Positions 1 through 7,907 of a stretch of 64,000 nucleotides of DNA are shown here, piece after piece. The notes under the pieces are model-generated. The model was not told the origin of the DNA. It was given only the letters and a program-made list of their open reading frames with translations, and did no database searches. Source of the DNA: Aromatoleum buckelii (GTDB lineage Bacteria; Pseudomonadota; Gammaproteobacteria; Burkholderiales; Rhodocyclaceae); contig NZ_WTVH02000010.1 in assembly GCF_012910785.2 (NCBI RefSeq), positions 248,001 through 312,000 on the forward strand. Reading direction: 5' to 3'. How positions within the stretch are numbered: position 1 is the first letter of the stretch; every line of letters starts with the position of its first letter. Both the position numbers and the translations under genes were made by a program.

Positions 1-525
1 GAGGGCTTCCAGTTCCGCGGTGTAACGGGCGGCGTTCTGCCGGTAAACCGCCGCGCCAGCCGGATCGGCCTGGCTCAGCGCCTCGGCGATGTTCGCGACG
101 TAACGGCTCGCGTTCGAGACGTCCTGCCACGCGTGCGGGTCCACGGCGCTTTCGTGGGCATGTCGATGTTCGTCTTCCTCCGTGAGCGGCCGGATCCCGG
201 CGCTGGCGATCAGGATCGTGCCCCGGTAACCCGCGGATTGCGCCAGGCGCTCGATCCATTCGTCGAAGCCGAGGCCGTTGGCGACGATGAGCCGCGCATT
301 GCCGAGGCGGCGGGCGTCGGAGGGGCGAGGCTGGTAGTTGTGAGCGTCGGCGCCGGCGCCCACGAGCGTCGTCACGACGACGCGTTCTCCCCCGACGCGG
401 GTGACGAAGTCGCCGAGGATGCTGAAGCTCGCAATCACTTCGAGCGGCGCGGCGTGCAGTGCGGGGGCTGCGAGTGCAAGAGCGAGCGCAAGCGCGGCGA
501 GGAGGGCGATTTTCAGCGGATTCAT
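1..525 (-). CDS. znuA: Zinc ABC transporter substrate-binding protein ZnuA, partial
   Basis: Periplasmic metal-binding component of a high-affinity zinc importer; it captures the ion and delivers it to the ZnuB permease. The first 175 codons are present and the C-terminal part lies outside the window. A clear signal peptide (MNPLKIALL followed by an Ala/Leu-rich core ending AHAAP-like) precedes a cluster A-1 fold start (VIASFSILGDFV). Candidate metal ligands are the His in GADAHNYQ (about residue 62) and in DPHAW (about residue 127), with a short His/Glu-rich loop (EEDEHRHAHE) just before the latter, as in ZnuA-type rather than manganese-type proteins. It starts 29 bases after znuB stops, so it is the last gene seen in the zur operon. 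Specificity for zinc is inferred from the linked zur gene. Confidence 0.9.
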   Translation of the reverse strand, partial: MNPLKIALLAALALALALAAPALHAAPLEVIASFSILGDFVTRVGGERVVVTTLVGAGADAHNYQPRPSDARRLGNARLIVANGLGFDEWIERLAQSAGYRGTILIASAGIRPLTEEDEHRHAHESAVDPHAWQDVSNASRYVANIAEALSQADPAGAAVYRQNAARYTAELEAL

Positions 526-554
526 CGATTCCGTGACAGTGATGACAAGGCGGT

Positions 555-1424
555 TCAGGATTCGAGATGCGGGCGGCGCTCGAGCCGCACCCCGAGCATG
601 CCACCGGGCGCCAGCGCGAGCGACAGCAGATAGACCGCTCCGGCGGCGAGGATGATCGCCGGCCCGGCGGGGACGTCGGCATGAAACGACGCGAGCAGGC
701 CGCCGATCCCGCTCGCCAGGGCGATCAAGATCGCCAGCGCCAGCATCGCGGGCAGGCGCCTGACCCACAGCCGCGCCGCGGCAGCGGGGAGGATCATGAT
801 GCCCACGGCCATCAGCGTCCCGAGCGCGTGAAAGCCGCTCACGAGATTCAGCACGACGAGGACCAGGAAACCGTAGTGGGCGACTGGGCTGGTGCCGCTG
901 ACGCTGCGCAGGAACGCGGCATCGAAGCATTCGATCACCAGCGGCCGGTAGAGCAGCGCCAGCGCGAACAGCGTCAGCGTCGAGATCGCGCTGATCAGCA
1001 GCAGCGAGTTGTCATCGAGGGCGAGCACCGAGCCGAACAGCACGTGCAGCAGGTCGAGGTTGCGCCCGCGCAGCGACACGATCATCACCCCGGTCGCGAT
1101 CGACAGCAGGTAGAACGCGGCGAGGCTGGCGTCCTCCTTGAGGATCGACGAGCGGGCGACGAGCCCCGCAGCGAGCGCGACGACCAGGCCGGCGATGATT
1201 CCGCCGACCGTCATCGCGCCGAGCGACAGGCCGAACGCAAGGTAGCCCAGCGCCGCGCCGGGCAGGATTGCGTGCGCCATCGCATCGCCCATCAGGCTCA
1301 TGCGGCGCAACAGCAGGAACACCCCGACCGGCGTCGCGCCCAGCGCGAGCGCGAGGCAGCCCGCGAGGCCACGGCGCATGAATTCGAAGTCGGAGAACGG
1401 CGTGAACAGCGCATCGGCGATCAT
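555..1424 (-). CDS. znuB: Zinc ABC transporter permease ZnuB (ABC-3 family)
   Basis: Inner-membrane channel subunit that passes the metal from the periplasmic binding protein to the cytoplasm. The 289-residue protein is strongly hydrophobic with about eight predicted membrane segments. It carries the family's conserved cytoplasmic segment LLRRMSLMGDAMAHAILPG around residues 38-56, the loop that contacts the ATPase. Its start codon overlaps the end of the znuC gene by four bases, which indicates translational coupling. The length is normal for ABC-3 permeases. The family also includes manganese and iron transporters, so zinc is inferred from the neighbouring zur gene. Confidence 0.93.
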   Translation of the reverse strand: MIADALFTPFSDFEFMRRGLAGCLALALGATPVGVFLLLRRMSLMGDAMAHAILPGAALGYLAFGLSLGAMTVGGIIAGLVVALAAGLVARSSILKEDASLAAFYLLSIATGVMIVSLRGRNLDLLHVLFGSVLALDDNSLLLISAISTLTLFALALLYRPLVIECFDAAFLRSVSGTSPVAHYGFLVLVVLNLVSGFHALGTLMAVGIMILPAAAARLWVRRLPAMLALAILIALASGIGGLLASFHADVPAGPAIILAAGAVYLLSLALAPGGMLGVRLERRPHLES

Positions 1425-2188
1425 GCTGCCCCTCGCTCGGGTTGCCGCTGACAGACGCGCGCGGCGTCGTCGAAATCGCTCGCGAGGCGACGCGCGATTG
1501 CGAGCCGCTCACTAGTGAGGACTTCGGCGGTCGGGCCGAAGCCGACCGGTTCGCGCGCAAGCAGCAGGCATTCGGGAAAGTGCCGGCGCACGAGTTCCAG
1601 GTCGTGCAGCACCGCGAGAATCGTTCGCCCTTCGGCATGCCAGCCGAGGACGATCGCGACCAGATCCTCGATGGTGCGGGTGTCGATGGCGTTGAACGGC
1701 TCGTCGAGCAGCAGCAGCGGCGCGTCCTGAAGCATCATCCGGGCGAAGCGCGCACGCTGCAGCTGTCCGCCCGACAGCGCGCCGATCTGGCGCGACTCGA
1801 AGCCCGACAGGCCGACCGCGGCGAGCGCCGCGTGCACGCGTTCGGCTTGGTCGCGGCGCAGGCCGCCGAACGCGCCGATGTCACGCCACAATCCCATCGC
1901 GACCATGTCGAAGACGCATACCGGAAAGCTGCGGTCCATCTCGCTTTGCTGCGGCAGGTAGGCGACGCCTGCGCGGCCGGCCTTCAGCCGAAAAGTCCCC
2001 TGCAGCGGGGCGAGTTCGCCGGTCAGCGCCTTGAGCAGCGTCGATTTGCCGGCGCCGTTCGGGCCGACGATCGCGACCAGCGCGCCGCTCGCGATGTCGC
2101 AGCTGAGGTGGTGCACGGCCGGGTGCCGGTCGTAGCCGAGGGTGAGGTTTTCCAGGCGCAGCGCCGGGAGCTCGGTGTCGCGTTTCAT
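1421..2188 (-). CDS. znuC: Zinc ABC transporter ATP-binding protein ZnuC
   Basis: ATPase that powers the ZnuB permease. The 255-residue protein has Walker A (GPNGAGKST, about residue 39), the ABC signature (LSGGQLQRARFAR) and Walker B (LLLLDEPF) in order. The reading frame is open further upstream, but the ATG at 2188 gives a product of normal length and lies just inside the end of the preceding small gene, whose stop overlaps it. It sits between the small membrane protein and znuB in a tightly packed operon. Confidence 0.93.
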   Translation of the reverse strand: MKRDTELPALRLENLTLGYDRHPAVHHLSCDIASGALVAIVGPNGAGKSTLLKALTGELAPLQGTFRLKAGRAGVAYLPQQSEMDRSFPVCVFDMVAMGLWRDIGAFGGLRRDQAERVHAALAAVGLSGFESRQIGALSGGQLQRARFARMMLQDAPLLLLDEPFNAIDTRTIEDLVAIVLGWHAEGRTILAVLHDLELVRRHFPECLLLAREPVGFGPTAEVLTSERLAIARRLASDFDDAARVCQRQPERGAA

Positions 2189-2445
2189 GACAGCGCCCAG
2201 CCGATCGTGATCCACAACAGCGCTGCCCCGACGGCGGCGAGCGCAAGCCGGGCGCCGACCCCCTGCACGAGCGCCGACGAGCTGAACGAGGCGTGATAAG
2301 GCGGCGCGAGCGGAGCGCGCCGGCCATGCTCGTGCGCGATGTGGTGGTGCGGCGCGGTTGCGGCGGCCGGAGAGTGGGCGGGATTCATCGTTGGAGGAGG
2401 GGTGGCAGGTTCGTCGCGGGAAGTGCCGGGTGCGCCGGCACTCAT
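2185..2445 (-). CDS. Small His-rich protein with C-terminal membrane helix, unknown function
   Basis: Protein of about 86 residues with no family that I recognise. The first part is Pro/Thr-rich and contains a His cluster (PHHHIAHEHGRR), and the C-terminal 25 residues form one hydrophobic helix (LALAAVGAALLWITIGWALS). Its ATG overlaps the stop of the zur gene (ATGA), and its own end overlaps the znuC start, so it is translated as part of the zur-znu operon. An internal ATG (MNPAHS) about 19 codons later is an alternative start. The His cluster and the context suggest a zinc-handling accessory at the inner membrane, but this is inference. Confidence 0.65.
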   Translation of the reverse strand: MSAGAPGTSRDEPATPPPTMNPAHSPAAATAPHHHIAHEHGRRAPLAPPYHASFSSSALVQGVGARLALAAVGAALLWITIGWALS

Positions 2446-2894
2446 GCGTCCTCGGCCCGCCGCCGGCCGCAGTCCGGGCACGTGCCGTGAAAGACGAGTT
2501 CGGCCCGCTCGGGGCGATACCCCGCAGGCAGCGCAAGGCTCTCGTCCGGGCGGATCGATTCCAGGCACACGATGTGGCCGCAGCGGTCGCAATGGAAATG
2601 CGCATGCGCCCCGGCGTTGTCGCGGCCGCTGTTGAAGCGCCACGCGCGATCCGGCCCGCTGACGCGATGGGCGAGCCCCTGCTCGACGAGCCAGTCGAGC
2701 GTGCGGTAGAGCGTGACGCGGTCGTGATGCACGTCGAGCGCAAGCAGCTGCGCCGCGATGTCGTCATGGCTCAGCGAATGCGCGCTGTCACGCAGGATTC
2801 CGAGCACGGCGAGGCGGGTGCGCGTGATGCGTCCCCCGCAGGCGGCGATCAGTGCGGCAGCGCTTTGTTCGGAAGGCAGGGTCGGGGCGGGCAT
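2442..2894 (-). CDS. zur: Fur-family transcriptional repressor, Zur-type
   Basis: Zinc-responsive repressor of 150 residues with an N-terminal winged helix (about residues 10-85) and a C-terminal dimerisation and metal-binding domain. The regulatory site motif HAHFHCDRCGHIVCLE and two further cysteines (CPDC, near residue 141) form the structural Cys4 site typical of Fur/Zur proteins. It is the first gene of an operon with a zinc ABC importer, which favours Zur over Fur. A 19-base palindrome resembling a Zur box lies 27 bases upstream of the start codon, so autoregulation of the whole operon is likely. Confidence 0.9.
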   Translation of the reverse strand: MPAPTLPSEQSAAALIAACGGRITRTRLAVLGILRDSAHSLSHDDIAAQLLALDVHHDRVTLYRTLDWLVEQGLAHRVSGPDRAWRFNSGRDNAGAHAHFHCDRCGHIVCLESIRPDESLALPAGYRPERAELVFHGTCPDCGRRRAEDA

Positions 2895-2920
2895 GGCTGG
2901 TGCGTGAGCAGGGCGTCACT

Positions 2921-2939
2921 AATGCAACATTGTAGCATT
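2921..2939. promoter_or_regulatory. Zur-box-like palindrome upstream of zur
   Basis: AATGCAACATTGTAGCATT is a dyad in which 16 of 19 positions match their own reverse complement; only the centre and one pair of positions differ. The length, AT-rich centre and AATG...CATT ends match known Zur boxes. It lies between zur (minus) and the divergent exporter gene (plus), 27 bases from the zur start, a position suited to repression of the zinc operon. Confidence 0.72.
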
Positions 2940-3081
2940 TCAGCGGCGCGCCCCCGCCCTGAAGTGAGAAGCCTGTCACGAGCCTCTGATGGAGAGTCAT
3001 GTAACAATTTGTTCGAGGCAACGAGTGGCGTGAAGTCGCGGTGTTGCCGGTCCTGTTTCCAGTATTCCCGGTGGAGAGTGC

Positions 3082-5310
3082 GTGGCAGAAGCGGACGAAC
3101 GTTCTGGTGACTGCGTTCTCGCGGAGATGGGAGCCGCCGGAGAGCCGGACCCGGCTCGCGCCGAACCGTCACCCGGCGATGCAGCCGCACCGGTACCCGA
3201 CGACCCTCTTCTCGAGTGCCTGCTGCTGCTTGCGCGCGCCTACGGCGGCAACCTGACGCGTGATGCCGCTGTTGCCGGTTTGCCGCTCGAAGGCTCCCGC
3301 CTGCCGCCGTCGCTGTTTGCACGCGCGGCAAAGCGTGCGGGCCTGAACAGCAGCATTGTCCGATGTCCGCTCGAGGGCCTGAACGAGGCGTTGTTTCCCG
3401 TCGTCCTGCTGCTCCACGGCCGGTCCTCGTGCATGTTGATCGGCCGCGATGGGCAGCGCAACGTCGCCCGCGTGGTGTTCCCGAAACTGGGCGACTCGGA
3501 GGTCGAGATCCCGATGACGGACCTCGAGGCGCGCTACGCCGGTGATGCGATCTACGTGCGCCCCGCGCATCGCTTCGATGCGCGCGCGCCGGAAGTGCGC
3601 CCCCCGCGCCGACAGCACTGGTTCTGGGGCGTGATCACCGAGAATCGCGCGCTGTACCGGGACGTGCTGCTGGCGGCGCTGACGATCAACCTGTTCGCCG
3701 TCGCGATGCCGCTGTTCGTCATGAACGTCTATGACCGCGTCGTCCCGAACCAAGCCGTCGAAACGCTGTGGGTGCTGGGAGCGGGGATGTTGATCGTGCT
3801 CGTCGGTGACGTGGTCCTGCGCACGATGCGCGGCTACTTCGTCGATCTTGCCGGCAGCCGCGCCGACGTGAAGCTTTCGGCCGCAATCATGGAGCGGGTC
3901 CTCGGCCTGCGCATGGAGCAGCGTCCCGAGTCGGCCGGATCGTTCGCTGCGAACCTGCGTGCGTTCGAGTCGGTACGCGACTTCATCAGCTCGGCCACCG
4001 TCGTCGCCTTCATCGATGTGCCGTTCGCGCTGCTGTTCCTGCTCGTGATCGGCTGGATTGCGTGGCCGCTGGTGCTGCCTTTCCTGTTCGGCGTCGCGCT
4101 GCTGCTCGTGTACGCGATGGCGGTGCAGGGGCGGATGCATGAACTGGCGGAAACCACTTATCGCGCCGGCGCGCAGCGCAACGCGACGCTTGTCGAGGCG
4201 CTGGTCGGCATGGAGACCGTCAAGGCGCTCGGCGCGGAAGCGCCGATCCAGCGCAAATGGGAGAAAAGTGTCGCGCTGCTCGCACGTGTCGGCTCGCAGT
4301 TGCGGCTGCTGTCCGCGACGGCGACGAACGGTGCCGCGTGGGTGCAGCAGATCGTCAGCGTGGTGGTCATCATTCTCGGTGTGTACCTGATCGGCGACGG
4401 CCGGCTCAGCGTCGGCGGGCTGGTCGCGTGCTTCATGCTTTCGTCGCGCGCGATGGCGCCGATCGGCCAGGTCGCCGGACTGCTGGTTCAGTATCATGCC
4501 GCAGCCACGGCGCTCGCGTCGCTCGACACGCTGATGAAGAAGGAAATCGAGCGCCCCGAGGCGTCGTCGTTCATCAGCCGCCAGTCGTTCCGCGGCGACA
4601 TCGAGTTCCGCAACGTCAGCTTCCATTATCCGGGCCAGGAGACCGAAGCGCTGCGCAACGTGTCGCTGCAGATCGGCTCCGGCGAGCACGTCGCGATCCT
4701 CGGCCGCATCGGCTCGGGCAAGACGACGCTCGAGAAGCTCATTCTCGGGCTGTTCCGTCCGACGGCGGGTGCGGTGCTGATCGACGGCATCGACCAGCGC
4801 CAGCTCGATTCGGCCGAACTGCGCCGCCATATCGGCTATGTCGCCCAGGACGTCACGCTGTTCTACGGGTCGCTGCGGCAGAACATCACAATGGCGACGC
4901 CGTTCGCCGACGATGCCGCAGTGCTGCGCGCGGCGACGACTGCCGGCATCACCGAGTTCGTCAATATCCATCCGCAAGGCTTCGACATGCAGGTCGGCGA
5001 GCGCGGGGTGTCGTTGTCCGGCGGCCAGCGGCAGGGGGTCGCGATCGCGCGCGCTGTCATCAATGATCCGCCGATCCTGCTGCTCGACGAGCCGACCGCG
5101 TCGATGGACCGCTCGAGCGAGGAGGAGCTCAAGGGCCGGCTGCGGGCATTTGCGCGCGGCAAGACGATGATCGTCGTCACTCACCGTACTTCGCTGCTGG
5201 ATCTCGTCACCCGGATCATCGTCGTCGACGGCGGCAGGATCGTTGCCGATGGCCCGAAGGAGCAGGTCGTCGAAGCGCTGCGCCAGGGTCGGATCGGGAG
5301 GGCGCTGTGA
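3082..5310 (+). CDS. lapB: Type I secretion ABC exporter, LapB-type
   Basis: Inner-membrane ATPase/permease that energises export of a large adhesin through a three-part type I channel. The 742-residue protein has an N-terminal C39-like domain without a catalytic Cys (LLECLLLLARAYGG onward, about 35-165), six membrane helices (about 175-455) and an ATPase domain with Walker A (GRIGSGKTT), signature (LSGGQRQG) and Walker B (ILLLDEPT). The lack of a peptidase Cys fits LapB/HlyB-like exporters whose substrates keep their N-terminus. Translation is taken from a GTG with GGAG six bases upstream. The next gene overlaps it by four bases, and the adhesin substrate is encoded downstream. Confidence 0.93.
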   Translation: MAEADERSGDCVLAEMGAAGEPDPARAEPSPGDAAAPVPDDPLLECLLLLARAYGGNLTRDAAVAGLPLEGSRLPPSLFARAAKRAGLNSSIVRCPLEGLNEALFPVVLLLHGRSSCMLIGRDGQRNVARVVFPKLGDSEVEIPMTDLEARYAGDAIYVRPAHRFDARAPEVRPPRRQHWFWGVITENRALYRDVLLAALTINLFAVAMPLFVMNVYDRVVPNQAVETLWVLGAGMLIVLVGDVVLRTMRGYFVDLAGSRADVKLSAAIMERVLGLRMEQRPESAGSFAANLRAFESVRDFISSATVVAFIDVPFALLFLLVIGWIAWPLVLPFLFGVALLLVYAMAVQGRMHELAETTYRAGAQRNATLVEALVGMETVKALGAEAPIQRKWEKSVALLARVGSQLRLLSATATNGAAWVQQIVSVVVIILGVYLIGDGRLSVGGLVACFMLSSRAMAPIGQVAGLLVQYHAAATALASLDTLMKKEIERPEASSFISRQSFRGDIEFRNVSFHYPGQETEALRNVSLQIGSGEHVAILGRIGSGKTTLEKLILGLFRPTAGAVLIDGIDQRQLDSAELRRHIGYVAQDVTLFYGSLRQNITMATPFADDAAVLRAATTAGITEFVNIHPQGFDMQVGERGVSLSGGQRQGVAIARAVINDPPILLLDEPTASMDRSSEEELKGRLRAFARGKTMIVVTHRTSLLDLVTRIIVVDGGRIVADGPKEQVVEALRQGRIGRAL

Positions 5311-6728
5311 TGGGTGATTACGGCCGGGGGGCGTTCGAGCGCGTCGGCGACGTGTCGGCGCGGGTCGCGCGACCGGCGCGCCCGTTGTTCGGACGGTTTT
5401 TTGCCCACCTAATTCCACCGCCCGCGGCCGACGACGGCCTCGACTGGGCGTGCGACGCCGACTGGGCGCGCCTGCAGCAGGAACCACTGCGCGCCCGTAT
5501 GCTGCTGCGCGTCGTCGCCAGCGTGATCGTGCTGCTGTTGCTGTGGGCGGGTTTCGCGCAGGTCGACGAAGTCACCCGTGGCGAAGCGAAAGTGGTCCCG
5601 TCGTCGCAGGTCCAGATCATCCAGACCGTGGACGGCGGCGTCGTCGAGCAGATGCCGGTGCGCGAAGGGCAGATTGTCAACGCGGGCGAGCTGCTGCTGC
5701 GCATCGATCCGACCCGCTTCGTCTCGTCGCTGGCCGAAAACCGCTCGCAGTTCTTCGCGCTGCAGGCGAAGGCTGCGCGCCTCGAGGCGCTGACCAACGG
5801 CACGGCCTTGACGCTGCCCGACGAAGTGCTGCGCGAGGTCCCCGAAATCGCCGCCCACGAGCGCCTGCTGTACGCGTCCAGCGTCGCCGGCATGGAAGCC
5901 CAGCTGTCGATCGCGCGCCAGCAGCTGACCCAGCGCCAGCAGGAGCTCAACGAAGTGCGCGCGCGCCACGAACAGGCGAGCCGCGGGTTCCAGCTGGCGA
6001 TGCAGGAGCTCGGCGTCACTCGGCCGCTGGTCAAGTCCGGGGCAGTGTCGGAGGTCGATATCCTGCGCCTCGAACGTGACGTGTCGCGCCTGCGCGGCGA
6101 TCGCGACCAGTCGACTGCGCAGATCTCGCGCATCCAATCGGCGATCGCCGAGGCGACGCGCAAGATCCAGGAAGTCGAGCTGAGCGTGCGTAACGAGATG
6201 CGCAGCGAGTTGTCCGACACGATGGCCAGGCTCGGCAGCCTGGCGGAAGGCAGCCGTGCGCTCGCCGACCGCGTCAAGCATGCCGAAGTGCGCTCGCCGG
6301 TGCGCGGCACCGTCAAGCGCCTGCTCGTCAATACCGTCGGCGGCGTCGTCCAGCCGGGACGGGAGGTCGTCGAGATCGTCCCGCTCGACGACGCGCTGAT
6401 CCTCGAAGCGCAGGTCAAGCCGAAGGACATCGCTTTCCTGCGCCCGGGACAGGCGGCGCTCGTCAAATTCACCGCCTACGATTTCGCGATTTACGGCGGG
6501 CTCGATGCGACGGTGGAGCATATCGGTGCGGACACTGTCACTGATGACAAGGGCAACGCGTTCTATACCGTCCGAGTGCGCACGCAAAAATCCAGCCTCG
6601 GCGAGGATCTCCCGATCATTCCCGGCATGGTCGCAGAAATCGACATCCTCACCGGCAAGAAAACCATCCTCTCCTACCTGCTGAAGCCCGTCCTGCGGGC
6701 CAAGGCCAACGCACTGTCCGAACGATGA
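5307..6728 (+). CDS. lapC: Type I secretion periplasmic adaptor (HlyD family), LapC-type
   Basis: Membrane-fusion protein linking the ABC exporter to the outer-membrane channel. The 473 residues comprise a cytoplasmic N-terminus, one membrane helix (VVASVIVLLLLWAGFAQV, about 67-85), a biotinyl-lipoyl-like segment (QTVDGGVVEQMPVREGQIV), a long coiled coil (about 200-330) and a C-terminal beta-barrel. The start overlaps the exporter stop (ATGATG; either ATG could be used), and its own stop overlaps the next gene, so the three genes are co-translated. Confidence 0.93.
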   Translation: MMGDYGRGAFERVGDVSARVARPARPLFGRFFAHLIPPPAADDGLDWACDADWARLQQEPLRARMLLRVVASVIVLLLLWAGFAQVDEVTRGEAKVVPSSQVQIIQTVDGGVVEQMPVREGQIVNAGELLLRIDPTRFVSSLAENRSQFFALQAKAARLEALTNGTALTLPDEVLREVPEIAAHERLLYASSVAGMEAQLSIARQQLTQRQQELNEVRARHEQASRGFQLAMQELGVTRPLVKSGAVSEVDILRLERDVSRLRGDRDQSTAQISRIQSAIAEATRKIQEVELSVRNEMRSELSDTMARLGSLAEGSRALADRVKHAEVRSPVRGTVKRLLVNTVGGVVQPGREVVEIVPLDDALILEAQVKPKDIAFLRPGQAALVKFTAYDFAIYGGLDATVEHIGADTVTDDKGNAFYTVRVRTQKSSLGEDLPIIPGMVAEIDILTGKKTILSYLLKPVLRAKANALSER

Positions 6729-7348
6729 CACGAAACCTCTTCGCCTGCTCTGCAGCGGTGGTCCCGTCCGAACGCTGGCTCGAAGCGTTTCCGGACGGCA
6801 TGTGCACCAAGGCGGGCGACGTCCTCTCGACGACGCTCCCCTTGGACGTCATCTGGGTCTCCACCGCCCATGCCGACTGGCCGGCGCTGGTCGCCCGGTT
6901 CCATCGCATGCTGCCACAGTCCCCGCTCGTCGTCGTCACGATGGTGCCGGAAGTCGACGAGGCGATCATCGCGCTCGAGCATGGCGCGCGCGGCTATTGC
7001 CACGCGCTGGCGGTGCCCGGAATGCTGCGCGAAGTCGAGCTCGTCGCACGGCATGGCGGTCTGTGGGTCGGCGCGGCACTGATGGCGCGAGTCGTCGAGG
7101 CCGCTGCCCGGGCGCTCCCCGCCCCCGGCAGGGGTCCGTTGCCGGCGAATCTTTCGGCCCGCGAGAGTGAAGTCGCGCGCGAGACGGCCGCGGGGCTGAG
7201 CAACAAGGAAATCGCTTCGAAGCTCGGGATCACGGAACGGACGGTGAAAGCGCACTTGGGCGCAATCTTCGACAAGCTCGGCGTGCGCGACCGGCTGCAG
7301 CTGGTCCTCCGCCTGTCGACCCACAGCAGCGCGGCGATTGCGGACTGA
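6725..7348 (+). CDS. LuxR-family regulator with degenerate receiver domain
   Basis: DNA-binding regulator of 207 residues. The C-terminal part is a typical LuxR helix-turn-helix (LSARESEVARETAAGLSNKE through LGVRDRLQLVL, about 143-200). The N-terminal part looks like a response-regulator receiver by length and hydrophobic pattern, but the expected phospho-acceptor Asp is replaced (DVIWVST) and the conserved Lys is absent (CHALAVPG), so control by phosphorylation is unlikely. It overlaps the adaptor gene by four bases and is followed by the adhesin gene, so it probably acts on this locus. A 20-base dyad in front of the adhesin is a possible target. Confidence 0.85.
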   Translation: MTRNLFACSAAVVPSERWLEAFPDGMCTKAGDVLSTTLPLDVIWVSTAHADWPALVARFHRMLPQSPLVVVTMVPEVDEAIIALEHGARGYCHALAVPGMLREVELVARHGGLWVGAALMARVVEAAARALPAPGRGPLPANLSARESEVARETAAGLSNKEIASKLGITERTVKAHLGAIFDKLGVRDRLQLVLRLSTHSSAAIAD

Positions 7349-7351
7349 ACG

Positions 7352-7696
7352 GTGATCTTCATCAAGCGCAACGCCAAAGGCGAAGTGATCGCCGCCAGCC
7401 GCGAACCGATCGGCTGCGACAACTCCGAATCAGGCGGTTGGGATGTCGCCAACGGTGACGAACCCGAAGTCGTCGCCTTCTGCGGCCTGCTCACCGAATC
7501 CGCGAATCCGCTCAGCCCTTCCGACCTCGGGCTGGTGCGTGTGCTCGAAGACCTGATCGACCTGCTGATCGACCGCGCCGTGATCCGCTTCACCGACCTG
7601 CCGCCCGCTGCGCAGGCCAAGCTGATGGAGCGGCGCGGCACCCGCGAGGCGATGCACCGGCTAGGGGCGCTCGACGGGACCGATGACGTGCTGTAA
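7352..7696 (+). CDS. Small conserved protein, 'tryptophan synthase beta-like' family
   Basis: A 114-residue acidic soluble protein (MIFIKRNAKGEVIAASREP...). It resembles small proteins that databases label tryptophan synthase subunit beta-like, but it is far too short for that enzyme and has no PLP site, so the label should not be read as a function. It starts at a GTG three bases after the regulator stop and is part of the same transcript. Repeated residues such as VRVLEDLIDLLIDRAVIRFTDLP suggest a helical fold. Its role is unknown; the context points to the adhesin system. Confidence 0.7.
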   Translation: MIFIKRNAKGEVIAASREPIGCDNSESGGWDVANGDEPEVVAFCGLLTESANPLSPSDLGLVRVLEDLIDLLIDRAVIRFTDLPPAAQAKLMERRGTREAMHRLGALDGTDDVL

Positions 7697-7767
7697 CAGG
7701 TTTCTTCGCAGCCGGTTTCCCGGCGATTGGCGTCGTCATCGGAATAATGCCGGCGTAATTACATCAG

Positions 7768-7787
7768 GCCGTGAAATTTCTCACGGC
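7768..7787. promoter_or_regulatory. 20-base inverted repeat upstream of the adhesin gene
   Basis: GCCGTGAAATTTCTCACGGC has 7-base arms that match perfectly around a 6-base centre. It lies in the 211-base gap between the small conserved gene and the adhesin and has no T-run, so it is not a standard terminator. Size and symmetry fit a dimeric regulator site, possibly for the LuxR-type protein encoded just upstream. Confidence 0.45.
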
Positions 7788-7907
7788 ACTTGTCCTCCGG
7801 TGCAATAGGTTCGGCGCGAAGGGCGGCGTACGTTATCCGTCGACAGCAGACGTCGTGCCGCCGGCGGGGTGCCGGCGACGCCTCTCGATCCTCCAGGAGC
7901 AGCAATC

